Shown: positions 40,540 to 53,100 of the stretch, piece after piece | How positions within the stretch are numbered: the first letter of the stretch is position 1 | How the letters are laid out: the number at the start of each line of letters is the position of its first letter | Origin: Diprion similis | Taxonomy: Eukaryota > Arthropoda > Insecta > Hymenoptera > Diprionidae | Assembly (NCBI RefSeq): GCF_021155765.1 | Contig: NC_060110.1 | Span: 5,084,001-5,148,000, forward strand | Direction: 5' to 3' | Length of the DNA stretch: 64,000 bases | Position numbers and translations under genes: made by a program | Notes under the pieces: generated by a model | Seen by the model: only the letters and a program-made list of their open reading frames with translations | The model's database searches: none | Told to the model about the DNA's origin: nothing

Positions 40540-43507
40540 AGCAGCTCTTATTTGTGTAATCTTTCACGATGGTGCAGTGAACGTCTGTCTCCCCGCGCCC
40601 TCGCTTAATCTCTTAGGATAACAACCAAATATTAAAAAATAAATCACCTCGTTATTCCCGCTCTTATATCCCCGGGACTTTCCTTACGTGCTCTGCAGGA
40701 TTAGCTCACTGTCTAACTATAGACCTCGAGTTCATATATCTTTGCTGAGATTTTCTCAGGCGTTGACTGCACCGTTTTTGTATTATGTGTATACAGACAA
40801 CAATTGTCATTATTATTTTTATGCACACTACTCGCGATTTATAATTATACTCGTACAAAACAAACATTGCTGTTTAAAACGAGGTCCTTCTTTCCTGCTT
40901 GGGTTTAATTCTTCGCATCCATATTTTTCGTATGATTGATTGGAAATTCTTTTTTTCATCTCTGCTGTATAGGATCACTGATATGCTGTACCAAGTGTGG
41001 TTCAAACTTGGACATGGATTTTTGAAACAAGCATCTGTTTTGAATATGAGTCTTGATCGTTGATTTATTCTCAACAGCGTGCACGCGTCATAAAAGGGAG
41101 GGTTTATACAGTACAGCCGAGATGTATGGGGGAAGTCTTCAGAATAAGTATCGTTTTATTACAGTAATTTGCTAGTACATTCTGATGGTGCATTGCAGGT
41201 CGTATAATAACATTCTTCATAAGAACGTGTCAATGAAAATAATATTGATGGTAGTAAATTTAACGATCGAGAGTTGTGGGGAAACAATATTTCCTTATAT
41301 ATTCATAGTGAAAAATTTGAAACCCACGAATTACCGATAGCGTCTAATTGTTTAGTAATTTTTTAGCAGCTGTATCGTATTATATATATCATACTTTAGG
41401 TATAACAATAATTGTTGAGCAAAGATACTTCAAAATCATTTAAAGATATCCTGTTACTTTTTGGGGTGTAAATTTTTAGTATAAAATGAAATTGAGAATT
41501 AAACCGATATTATATATATATTTCATAAGTTTTAGAATTTGATGGTAGAATATCGTAATAATTAATCGATAGTGTATAATTCTTGTGGTAATTTTCATGA
41601 GAAAAGTTATGTGATCACGTATCGCATCTGAGGAAAGGATCACTTCTAAACAATTAGAGAGCAGTGGATTCAGGATATAAAAAGTAGTTTGTCTGATTAG
41701 TCCCGAGAAAGGCTTTTATCTCAAATTATATTTCAATTCTGACACGTGGTATCTTCTCAATTTTACATGGGCGTCTTTACATAGGTACTTCGAAAGCTGT
41801 GCAGTCTAATTTGTATAAAAAAAAATTCCGTCACTTCTTCTGTGGTATCGAGCTGCAAAGTGTGTATATTAAACTGTGCCAAAAAAATTAAGTTGTCGAA
41901 TTTAAAGCTGTTAAGTCAATATGTTATTGAAGGAACAAAATGAGAGCAATTTTAAAAGGTTTCATTCAATCGGTTCATATTTAGAAATCGCGACACTCTG
42001 AAAGGTGTATTTTTTTGATTATTTACGGCATTTTTAGATAGAAAAATTTAGCACTTCAACATACGTAATTATTTATTATTAGGTACAATTTATTGTCAAA
42101 ATTTAGTGAAATACATAATAGTCAATAGTTGAAAGATGTTAAAGTGAATATTTATTTAGTATTATGATTGTTAATAATACAATTTCTAAAGGTGCTCTGA
42201 GCGTCGATTTTCATTTCTTCAAAAACACGTGACGTTTGTTTTATTACTTAACTTCATCATACGACGACTTTTGGTTTTAGACTCATGTACAGTACGCAGA
42301 AGAATAGTTGTTGATCAAAGTTTATCGGATTAAAAGAAATAAAAATAAATAATTGTCAATACAAACAATATATTAAGTAAAATTGCAAAGAATAATCTTC
42401 AAATTAGTGAAATAAATGGTGGAAAAAAAATAGTTTCCACTTTCGGATATGGCCTAAAACGATCGTATTTGGTTGAAGAATTTTTGTAAATGTTTGCGAG
42501 AAAATAAAAAATTTTTTTCTGTTTTGAGGTTTGAAAATTCAAAAAACAATAATTGTTGGAGAAAAAATCTGATATAGCTCAAGAGTACTATTTAGAGTTA
42601 GGACAATCGTATAAAAAATTATCAACCGCATCAAAAATTGCGAGGGAAAACCATTGCTTGAGTTGGCATGGAATACCTCATGTCTAAAGTGCCAATCTCA
42701 GGAAACTGAACAAAGTGCACATCCGTTAAGTTTTTCGACTTATTAGACAGGCTGGTCAACTTTATCGGGCTGGAACTCGGCACGAACTGGCAATCCGTGC
42801 GAATGTCTCGAGATTATGATGACTCAAATGCTGATTCGTTAAATTTTGGCCCCCTCGAATGCCCTATACAACATAATCTCGAAAGATATGCAAATTTCGA
42901 TGGCTTTCAGTCTTTAATAGTCAGTCTTACATACTGGTTTGGAAATTCTGGTGGTAAGGACGATCTCACTTAGTGAAGTAAATAATAGTTATAGTTTCAT
43001 ATTTTCGTGAATGCCGCAAGCTTCTGACATACTGGCTAATGCTATTGTTTATTTGTACACACGCATGAGAATGCGTCATTTAATTTATCAAGTGAATCAA
43101 AACCAAGATAAAAAGTTGATGGCTAGAAGCAATTTGTCGAAATTGACAAAAAGTTAAACACTTTGATAACAGATACGCGTGTGGGTTACTGTACTTTTTT
43201 CTCTCCTATTATTGTTTATGATTGGCGCAAGCGTAAAGATATATACACATATTTATATTTATAAAACCAACTGGCAGCCAAAAACCGAAAATTTCAGGTT
43301 TTGCAGTATTGAGTGAGCCCCTTTCCACCATCGAAAAAAGGCGGAGCGTTCAGACATGAATATGTATAACTATGTATGTACATACAAGTTTGTGACTGAG
43401 ATTTTAACCCGACGAGCAGGCAAAATATTCGGAACGATCTAGTTGGATCACATGACTTGACGTATGCGCATTTGTTTATAGAGCTGAATTGGCAAAAAGG
43501 CAACTTA

Positions 43508-45325
43508 AGGTCGACTTTTTTCGCCCATCCTATAGTCGACTTAAAATGCTGACATATAGACGACTTTTTGGAGCCGACTTTAAGTCCAGTTGAAAACGCC
43601 GACGTATAGTCGACTTATATTAACTGGCTATTAGCCATATTTCAGATGATTTTCAAGTCAACTAGGAATCGGCTCTAAGTCGGCTAGTGTACTGCAGATG
43701 GCGCTAATGGCGTAACGCCCGAGATGTTATGGGTAACCCCGTAACCTCGCGTGACGCGGAAAATAGTACATTGTGTATCAAGGGCGGAAAGGCGGCGATT
43801 TTGACGAGTGTGAAGGTGTGAAGGCACGAGCGAAGCGACAAAATCTCATTCCGCCCGTGGTCCACACGGTATTTTTTGTCCGACCCGTTTTGAAAACGCG
43901 AAATACTAATAAAAAAAAAAAAAAAAAACTGCAGTGCCATTGAGTTGTTTCGCTATATCTATACACGGGAAAGAACGAAGCGGTAAATGTATGGTTAGTA
44001 CAATTATTTGAATCTTATTTCATACATTTTGGCAGTAGGTATTATCTAATATGACCTGATCACAAAAAAACTCGGAGGTTATCCTCGTGGGTGGGTTTAA
44101 TGTTCAAGGGGGGGAAGGGAAGGGATGTCCAGACACCCCAGACACCCCCCCCCCCCCTCACCTAATAATATACTTTTTCATGTTTTATTGTTGTTAACGT
44201 CTCCACTCTTTAGCGATGTTCGAATTTGCCAAGTCACAGACTGCCTTACCGACGCGTCACCAACTGATAATACGTATTTGTAACGCTAAGAGGCGCTGTA
44301 TTCGCTTCGGTCAGCGGTCTGATTCCATTGCGTTCGCTCGAGCCGGGCGGAAAGTCCGTGTCCGCCCGCTTCAGCGAATATTAGTTTGAAACGCGTTACT
44401 TCCCACCCGCTCTACATGCATAAAATGACAAGTTTTCATAAGGGTCGTACAAAAAATTTTACAAATGTTATTATCAAGCAAGTTTTAAGCACGGCAGTTA
44501 TTTGCTAAATTGTGTGTTCATAATCGTGACATAAAAGTGATAAAAAAAAGTGTCTCAAGAACCGAAATTTAGCCGAATATCTTTTTATCTTATCTGCAAA
44601 CGCACAAAAATTTACACAACTTTCAGTTTTTCGTGAAAACATAACCTCGTCAGTCAGTGGCGTCTGTGGTTCGTTCGAAGGCACGTTTTAACACTTTCGT
44701 ATTGATGTAGCCTTCTTACTCACGGAATCCACCAATTTTGCGGTGATGACGATGGCCGTGATCCAATGGTGGTAAATCGGTAGATTAGAATGTTATTTGC
44801 AACCGGAAAGGATAGAGGTAGTTCCAATGATTGTAAACAAAGTTTGCACCTGTGCTATCCTCGCCAAGTTAGTCACCGATGTTTTTCATGTTTTTAGTGT
44901 AGGGTAATTAATCTATGAGTAGGTATTTCAGTTTTATTATTTTAAAGAATGAAAATTTTGGATTCAGATTGCTGACGACAAAACTTCGTTTCCCTCAATA
45001 TGCTAAGCTAAAATCTTGTCTCACAAGTTCGTATTTTAGTTTTATCTTGAAACAGAAATTAATTGAAATCGTAGAATTAACGGAGGCGACATAATTTTGA
45101 CGTGTCGTCGTCATTGCAATATTAAAATTAGTACTGTATTAGTGAACTCACGCATCTCTAATAGTCGACTTACAGCTGACTCTACGTCGACTTGAGAAAG
45201 TCGGTGGTCAAGTCAAATTCTGCTTTTTAAGTCGACTTAGGGTTGGCTTAAACCGGGTCACAAGCCAGTCAACTATATGTCGACTTTTCGGCGACGAGTA
45301 GTTGACGATTTTAGTCGACTCAGAA
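43508..45325. mobile_element. Probable non-autonomous element with GTCGACTT end arrays
   Basis: Clusters of GTCGACTT and close variants occur at 43508-43690 (at least five) and again at 45160-45325 (five), while the 1.5 kb between has none that I see. Sub-terminal motif arrays at both ends of a non-coding segment are characteristic of several DNA transposon groups. The interior has GC-rich patches, a run of A and a run of C, but no long reading frame. Exact ends and a target duplication were not found, so the borders are approximate. Confidence 0.4.
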
Positions 45326-45344
45326 TATTCTCTGCAGACGCTGA

Positions 45345-45770
45345 AGACGCTGATTACTAATCTGAAACCGGGTTACAAAAATTCAAACTAGCGGATCCAA
45401 TACGGCGGACGAAAATTTCAAATTCGACTGAATCCGTTGAAAAAAATTCTGTCCGGGGGTTTTCGGGGTTGCTATTACCAATCCGAAATCAGATTTTGAA
45501 AATGCAATATGGCGAATCTAATCAGTGACCCTGAAAGCCATCTTTTTTTTTTCTTACCGTATTCGATTGAATATGAAATTTTCGTTCACCATATTGGATC
45601 CGTCATCTGGAATTTTTCTCAAAAACTACTGCATAAACTTTTTGACTAAATTTGATTAAATTTGAAATTTTCGTCTGCCGTATTGGATCCGCCATCTTGT
45701 ATTTTTGAAACCTGTTCTCAGATTCGTAATCAGCGATCCCAAAAACCACAGATACTATCTTGTTATAAAA
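45345..45770. repeat. Composite inverted and direct repeat with GGATCCAATAYGGC units
   Basis: A unit reading TAATCTGAAACCGGGTTACA ... GGATCCAATACGGCGGACGA occurs at 45355-45435. It recurs inverted at 45660-45745, with partial copies between (near 45480-45525 and 45580-45610, the latter inverted). The block resembles a dispersed insect repeat built from short units. No ORF. Confidence 0.65.
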
Positions 45771-46876
45771 GTTGACTCAGCATAATAATGTGTGGCTCAA
45801 AGGGTTAAACGGTAGCTTTCGGAATTAGTGTGATAAAAAAAAACAGTTATTCACTATTCCATTGACGTAAAATTATGTAAAGTCGTATATGCTAATGAAA
45901 ATTTAAAATCAATATGTATTTCAAATATTCAATAAATTAAATCAATAATATAACAACTGAACAATGGTTCTTCATGACGATTAGTCTTTTTCTGTTTTTT
46001 TTTTCGTGGGGAGCTCTATCGTTCCTTATCAATATATATAAGTCGTTATACAAGGAGAGTTCTGGATACTTATCCTTGTTACCGACACTCATTGGATTCT
46101 TACCCGAGACTCAAACCCTTTTCCGTAACGACGCACTACTTCCGTCACCACAATCGACCTTGCCGACGTTTTTGTTCTGCCGTACCGACGTTTTATCAAG
46201 CGAAGGTTACAAACAGCGCTGTCCCTTCAAAAATTTGCTCCATTTCTACTCTATCGACGGTCGAGGTTTAGCATAGACGTAAACCTTTTTCTCTGGAATG
46301 TTTTACGATGTCGTTCCGATTACCTTTATTTGTTCCCATGACAATCTTCTTCTAGGAATGCCGTGCCGAAGAATTGTTTTCGTCGATCCGGTTTCCTGTT
46401 TGATATTGTCTACCCCCCATATTTTTTTCCGCATACTTCCAAATTGTGACTCGTACTTACGAAAATCGTCTTCGCTAACCCCGTTTTTGTTGTGCTGCCT
46501 TCCGTTGGAGGGTAAACTTCTGTAAAATGTTCTTACGGTGACCCATAGTTTCTAGAATCAAACATAACTTGAGTGCCCATAAATGCTCCTCAGAATGACT
46601 AGGGTAAGGATACTGAATTAACTTTTGACTATGTCTGAAAAAATCTTTATTAAATAATTTCAGGTTATAGCTGAAATAAATTTACTCTATAATGTCAGAA
46701 TAAAATTTTTTTTTCTTCAGCAATGTGGGATTGTTCTTGTAGATTCTAATAAAATACACTAAAAATATTTTATTCAAATGAGTCACTTCTGTGGGTATAA
46801 TATAAATAGACAAATAAATTATACAATTGATCTTGTATCCGAATGTCGTGTAATACATTGTAAGTAGATACATTAT

Positions 46877-46882
46877 TTTATT
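46877..46882 (-). terminator. Candidate polyadenylation signal of SCPEP1-like gene
   Basis: TTTATT on the plus strand reads AATAAA on the minus strand, about 227 bases after the stop codon at 47109. A second AATAAA lies near 46646-46651. Confidence 0.4.
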
Positions 46883-47108
46883 TTTCGACTTAATATATGA
46901 ATAATTATTTTGCGTAGATCACAAAATCTAAATCAGTTTAGTTTTGTTTTCGCACTCGTCAAGGACAATGAAAAATGATCTGCGGTAAAGAAAATACTTT
47001 TGTTTTTTAATAAATCAAATACTAAGTTTATATTCTTCGGTGGTATCGATTGCATGGTGCAATAAATTGTGACGTTCTAAGAAATCATAAATTGATTTTC
47101 TGGTGAAT

Positions 47109-50100
47109 CTAGCTGTTGGCGTTGCTTGTCAGATCTTCCAGCATGGCTGCGGTGGCAACAGGATTGTCAGTCGGCACCTGGGTGAGAGAAAAAGGTGAAT
47201 TTTGAGATCATGGATACCTTTTTTCTCGAACAAATAGGCTTTGCAACGTGGTTGTGGAATTCGGAAAGACGTGATCGAATCCAAAATTATCGCGCAACGA
47301 CTCGCGTTCTTTCACGTCGAACTCGCGGGTATCATGATTGTAAGCAATTTAATGAAATAATCAAATCTTCGAATGCAGAAGCGTACAAAGAATTCCATTC
47401 TAGCAGTAATTTGTGCTCTTTCATTGAATAGAAAATAGATTTACAATACTGCTTAGAAAGTGATCCATAGTTGTTTATTATACGCGGTAACCGATACTTT
47501 CCTTGCGACGAACTGTTCAGTCTATGCTAAATGGAGCAGTGGATAATAGCGATATATTGTCTTGAATGGTTAATGATAGGAATGAAAACACGTTATACTT
47601 ATTCTGCACAAAGCGTTCTCAGTTCTTATCCTACAAGTTTCATCGCGGGAAATTGAATGAAGTCAGTTTCAGACAAATAGTGCGAGACGACTTAAGAATA
47701 AATGACCTCCATCGCTTGCGAATGAAAAGTTCGGAAGAGAGAAAACACTCTTAAAAAACCTACAGTCGTGTTCTTTGCATCAATGATAGTAAACACAAAT
47801 TAAACGATGTGTCTACTTAAGGATACGCAAATTCGAATGAGGCAAGGTAACGATAAGATATGAAGAATTCGAAATTCTTTTTCAATCAGTAAGTTCAAAA
47901 TGAATAAACATTTTTTTTCAAAAATATCATTGAAATAAAACAATAACAATTCTATGAAAGAGAAGAATTCAAAGTAAGAAACCTCAAAACAATTCTTTTT
48001 ATATAGAATTCTAATGGATTTTCATTAATTTTCAAAGTTATTTCTTTGTTTACTACTATATTTATAATTCATCCATAGTGGAAAAAAAGAACACTTTGAA
48101 AATTCTTATTATTGAAACTTTTCTCAAGTCGTTGACATCTTTGCAAAAAGATTTATCTCTATCATATAGTAGAGATATTGTTTAATTTGTGTTTAGTGTC
48201 ACAGGCGCGAATAACATTGCTACAGATTTTTTTTTAACAGGTTTCCTTTTTTTCCCAAATGTTTGGTTCCGACAGTGGAACCGATTCATTATTAATAAAT
48301 CACCATGTGTCCGGATCTGTTAATCCAATATAATTTAAAGTTATTGTCCTGCTTTACGTAGCCTTCGATAACCGAATCGATAACGAGTGGGTCCCGAGAT
48401 GAATTGAGCCATTGTGTCGCGTTTGGCCACTTAAGACGTTCCACCCAGAGAATTGTTCCTGTGGGGAAAAAGTTTTTCTTCGTCATTTTGCGAATCACAA
48501 TATTTAGACATGTCATTGCAAAGTGGGAAAATTCTATCACTGATCAATCTGTATCCATTTCTACGGACAATGTAACGAAATTCTAAAAGTAAAGTGCAGT
48601 TTTTCATGTTGCATGTACGATGAAAAAATAAGGCATCAGTTTGATGGTATTTCATCCTATATTAGGTAAACCAATATTCTTTCACCTTAAACAGTGATCT
48701 TGAAGTCAATTTCAACTCAAAAATTTCAACAAATTATTATTCCAATCCATCAAAACTGTCGAAAACACATTTTTCCAGGTTTTTAGAAACAAACCCAAAC
48801 GACTACAAAGCTTGTGATTATTTAACGCGGGAATATTGAATCTGTGTCAATTTTTTAAAATTGTTGCTTATAAATATTATTCAAGGGTATTTTTAATGGG
48901 GACAAATATCGTCTGGAAAGCTTAGAGCTATGCAACTTGTAGTGTTGTAAGATGTATAGTATTTACGTAGAGAAATTTGGTGACAATTATGTAGCTTACC
49001 AGGTGTGTCGACGATGAGATCAAGCTGCGCGGTGAATACGAAAATATTGATGTCGGTGTCGTTCAGCAAGTATTCCACTATAAAAGAAACGAGTTGGACG
49101 TGAATAAAATATAAGCAGTCAGAGAGTTTGAAACAATAAATTTGAACCTGACTGGAGCTGTCGCGTCGGTCGTACGAATGGAAAGTATCATAACGACGTG
49201 GTGGGCTGATCTAGTTCGTCGGTTGACGATTGTCACAACATCGCGTGAATTTTAGATCAGACAAGAATGAACGGAAAAAGAAAGAAAGAAAGAAAGAAAG
49301 GAAAAAAGCACAATACAACACTATACAACACAACTTTGCACCAGAAAGAATAAATTAGGTTCGTTCAACAAGCCTGGCGGAATAAACAATAGAATATATT
49401 GGGTCGTAGATTTGAAGAAACGACTATACGTGAATCCAGTTTCTAAGAAGAAGACTTAAACTTACAGCCGGGGATCGAGGTCGAGTTGCACATGTGATAC
49501 GTACCCTCTAGTAGTACCTTAGTCAAATCTACACAAACCAGATTTAAACTGAAATCGGTTCTTACATCCACGTCCCTGCTGGTCTCGTAGTTTGGACACT
49601 AGAGAGATGCGACGAGACTTTCGTATTTATTTATCAAGCCGACCACCCAGAACTCCAACTTCGAATCTCCGTCTAACGCATATCGCGATTCACACACTTA
49701 TCCAAAACGTCGCTTATGACAAGGTAGAGTAGATGCAATAGTTTTTGACACCTTAGTACGTTGATATAGTTGTTCGGGCCATATTCATAACTTTCAATCC
49801 GAGGTCATGGCCACAAATGGTACTTTCATCAATGTGAATACTAATTTTACAACAACAAAGCTTATCAAGTATTGAAAATTTAGGTCTCAAAACTTCGTCA
49901 AAATCCAATTCCAGTTACGAATCGCGTAATTGAAGCTTGGATGTCAAAAGCTATCCGCCATTAGAAAATAGGCAAACGATACTTTGAAATTTCGTTAATT
50001 ATACCAGATTCTGATGATTGTATTACAATCACTATAGTAACTCCTATATTATAAGTCACGGAAAAAAATGTAATGCAGATTTTACATCTGCGTACTTTTT

Positions 50101-53100
50101 TGGAGTCATATCTACATGAATTGTGGTAGATCTACCTAAGTATATTGTAACTTCTAGTTTCGGTTCTGTAACACTTATTAGCGGATTTGTAAATCTTGTC
50201 ACAATTGTTGTAGATTTAACTCCAAAAAGTGCTTTCCATATATTCACCACGGGAGATGTAAAATCCATATTATTTTTCTTTTCGTGCATGGATAGTTTTT
50301 ATTTCGACTTTGATTTCATCTCGACGTTTTCGAGGACATTTGTGAACGTAGGGTCATTGCCACAGCTTCTACTTTAGATCTCATGCGAATAGTCACCAAC
50401 TTGCTGTTTTCTTGCAAATGTTGAAAAAAATGATTTATCCGTTCCCGTAATTATGTCGGCTTTGATAATTGGTTAAATAACATTCCTAATGTCGACAAGT
50501 ATGCTTTACCTGGACTGTAAAATATTACGTACCTTGGTCAGTTGCCGGCTTCATGAAATCGGCATAAAGGGCGGAAAATATTGTGTTGCTTTGAGCACCC
50601 CAAGTAACATTTAGTCCAAGGGCCTCTTTAACAACGCCGTTCATCAACTCGTCAAGTTGGTCGTCCCGTTCATCCCGAAGCAGAGCTTTATCCATGGCAA
50701 CTAGAACGGTGAATTGAAAATCGTGTCTCATCAGTTTCTTGGAAACTTTTATACACTTCGATTGTACTACTTCCACCGACAAGAAAAGTACCTTGAAGAT
50801 GTTTGAAAGAGGACGTTTTTCAACCTCCAAACGACCTTATTGGCACCTCGAAATGAATTCGTGTTTAATGGCTACAACTTATCGTAGAATGAAGAAAATG
50901 GGTGAGGTACACTCTTTAGGTACTTTTCTTGTGAGTTTGCTGTATTTCTTCAACCTGATCTACCGGTACCAACATTCTCTGGCCGAGGAACGTGACGATG
51001 GTGCCACTTTGTACAGAATATTGTAGAAGTCGATGTTGTTCGCCACGTTGATGATCACGTATTCGGTTATCCCCCATTCGGAGGTCGCGTCTGACCATCT
51101 GCCATCGTCGACTGCGTCTTGGGTTTTCTTTGCGGCTGCCTTGATTTTCTCGTATCCGATCGTGTCGACCATCCCCTAATGCGTGAAAGCGTCGTCACGT
51201 TATATTTAAAAATCAAGACTATCCGCAACACTATCATCGAAACGCCGTGAGTGAGGGTAGATCGTCGATTAGTTGGTAACCAAAATTAAACTATTTATGT
51301 TGACGAAAAGCTCAACGAACATAATTATCGAGGGGCTAATCACTTCGCCTTGGCAATTGTGGTGCGAACCTGCAGTCGGCAAAATCTTTTCAACATATAT
51401 AACATTATTTGAAATTTTGATATCCGAATGTAGTTTCAGACCGTCCAAGCTGAGAGAAATTTCATTTGTTTTAGCTACTAAAAAATTATGATAAAATTGG
51501 TGTCTGCAACTAAGTAACTGTTGAATGTTGATTTTAATTGACTACATTTGTTCAGTCAAATAAGGCATTCAGATCAGATCAATGCATTCTTGCACCAACA
51601 TCAAATTATCGCAATAGTTGCAAATAAGTATAGTGTAAATGACTCTAATCGAGAAAAATAGTAACACGAACTAGATTTTTAGGTTACATCCACAAAAGTC
51701 GTATATATATATATATAGAACCATGTTTTTTGGTTACAGTAAAAAATGGAAGTTGTTGAGGACCGTACGGTAACCACAACTAGAGAATGTTTTTCTCTTG
51801 ATACGTGAGATCTCTTGAGAACCATACAAAAACTCCAAGACGTTATTAAAATCGTGTGTTGCCCTGAAATTCTGGCAATTCTTTGGAAAGATTGCTTATA
51901 AGGATCGAAAAGGAATTGTTTGAAAACTGAGCTCACTGGGGGACATGGAACGTCAACTTTTTGGTTTGTTTCTCACCGTGGACAGAAGGTAAGGCGCCCA
52001 CGTGTTGACGGAATCCATCGGTGACAACCACGAATCACCCATCGCCACACCTTTCAATGTACTTTCAATTATCCCATTAGTTTGCGCCTGAAATTTAATC
52101 AACACAGAAATGTTTTCTTTTTTACCGATATCCATATTAACGCGTTGAAGTGAATAGCTATTTATGTGGCATGCCCATAAACCGCCTGTTTTTTTGGCAA
52201 GGATAAAGATTTCAGGACGAGCTGAAGGCGAGCCGGAAGCGAGTACTGAAATTATCCGAGCCAAAAAACGGTTTACGGGCATGCCAAATACAATATTTTT
52301 TACGGTATCGGCATTGAAAAGCAAAACGAAGAGTGAGGTTATGTCGCGATCTGTTCGACGAAGCTACTTTATTCGCCAGTTTGGAATGCGCACTTCGAAC
52401 TGCGCATCAAAACTGCGGAACAAAGACTTTATTCCGCAACTTTGTTCGCTGTCGTATAAAGCGTCACTTTACAGAACGAAAACTGCCACGAAAAATGGAC
52501 TTTTCAATGCCCATGCCGTAAAAAATATTGAACATGTCAGAGGTTTCACCGCTAGTTTCATTTCGTGCGTGGCGTGTATTAAGAAAATGTTTGTTTACTT
52601 TCACATTCAGTGCATTACTATTCGGTATTTGAAGATCATTTTACTATATTCCGTGATACCTTGTACCAAACGTAGGCAAACTCGGCGGCCATTTTACCCC
52701 CGTAAGATTCAGCGGTGATGTAAGTTGGGACCGTGGCGAAAGCGGGAAATTCTGTGAGGAAACCTTTGATGCAGGCGAGGAGATCGCTCGCTATTGCCGC
52801 GTTCGTTTTTGGGTATCCCGAGTATTTCTCGGCGTAGCTGAATCCCGAGCCAACGGGGTTGTCGATGAAAAGTACGTTGTAGTCGTTCACCTAAGCAGAT
52901 TTAAGAGCATTTCAAGTTTTCCTTGCGATTTTAAAGATTTTTTAAAGATTCGTATGATTTTAGAGATTTCAAGGGTTCCAAAGATTTTAGAGATTTCACA
53001 TTATTTCAGACAACTTTACGGTATGCAGCGAGATTTTCTTGGATTTCAAAATATTTTAAAAGATTTCATGGAATTTCAAATTTTTAGTAGACTTCAAGTT

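Larger units (their letters stand above)
37923..47108. other. Intergenic region between FoxL1 and SCPEP1-like gene
   Basis: The first 500 bases are GC-rich and should hold the FoxL1 promoter. Beyond about 38.5 kb the DNA is AT-rich with no supported gene. It contains foldbacks (38823-38940, 39401-39625), a 7-bp tandem repeat (40505-40539), an A-run near 43912, a C-run near 44146, a probable mobile element (43508-45325) and a composite repeat (45345-45770). A plus-strand reading frame of 100 codons at 45974-46276 has no recognisable domain. Confidence 0.5.

Noticed and set aside
45974-46276. 100-codon plus-strand frame with a hydrophobic N-terminus
   Set aside because: Phe-rich start from a T-run, no recognisable domain, no partner exons, low-complexity surroundings with repeated CGACG words.
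50123-50377. 84-codon plus-strand frame and its 77-codon opposite
   Set aside because: Both arise in an inverted-repeat element within an SCPEP1-like intron.
52164-52718. 184-codon plus-strand frame, and 54679-55065 minus
   Set aside because: They lie in the repeat element and run into unrelated flanking DNA; not listed as genes. The shared part is reported as a finding.
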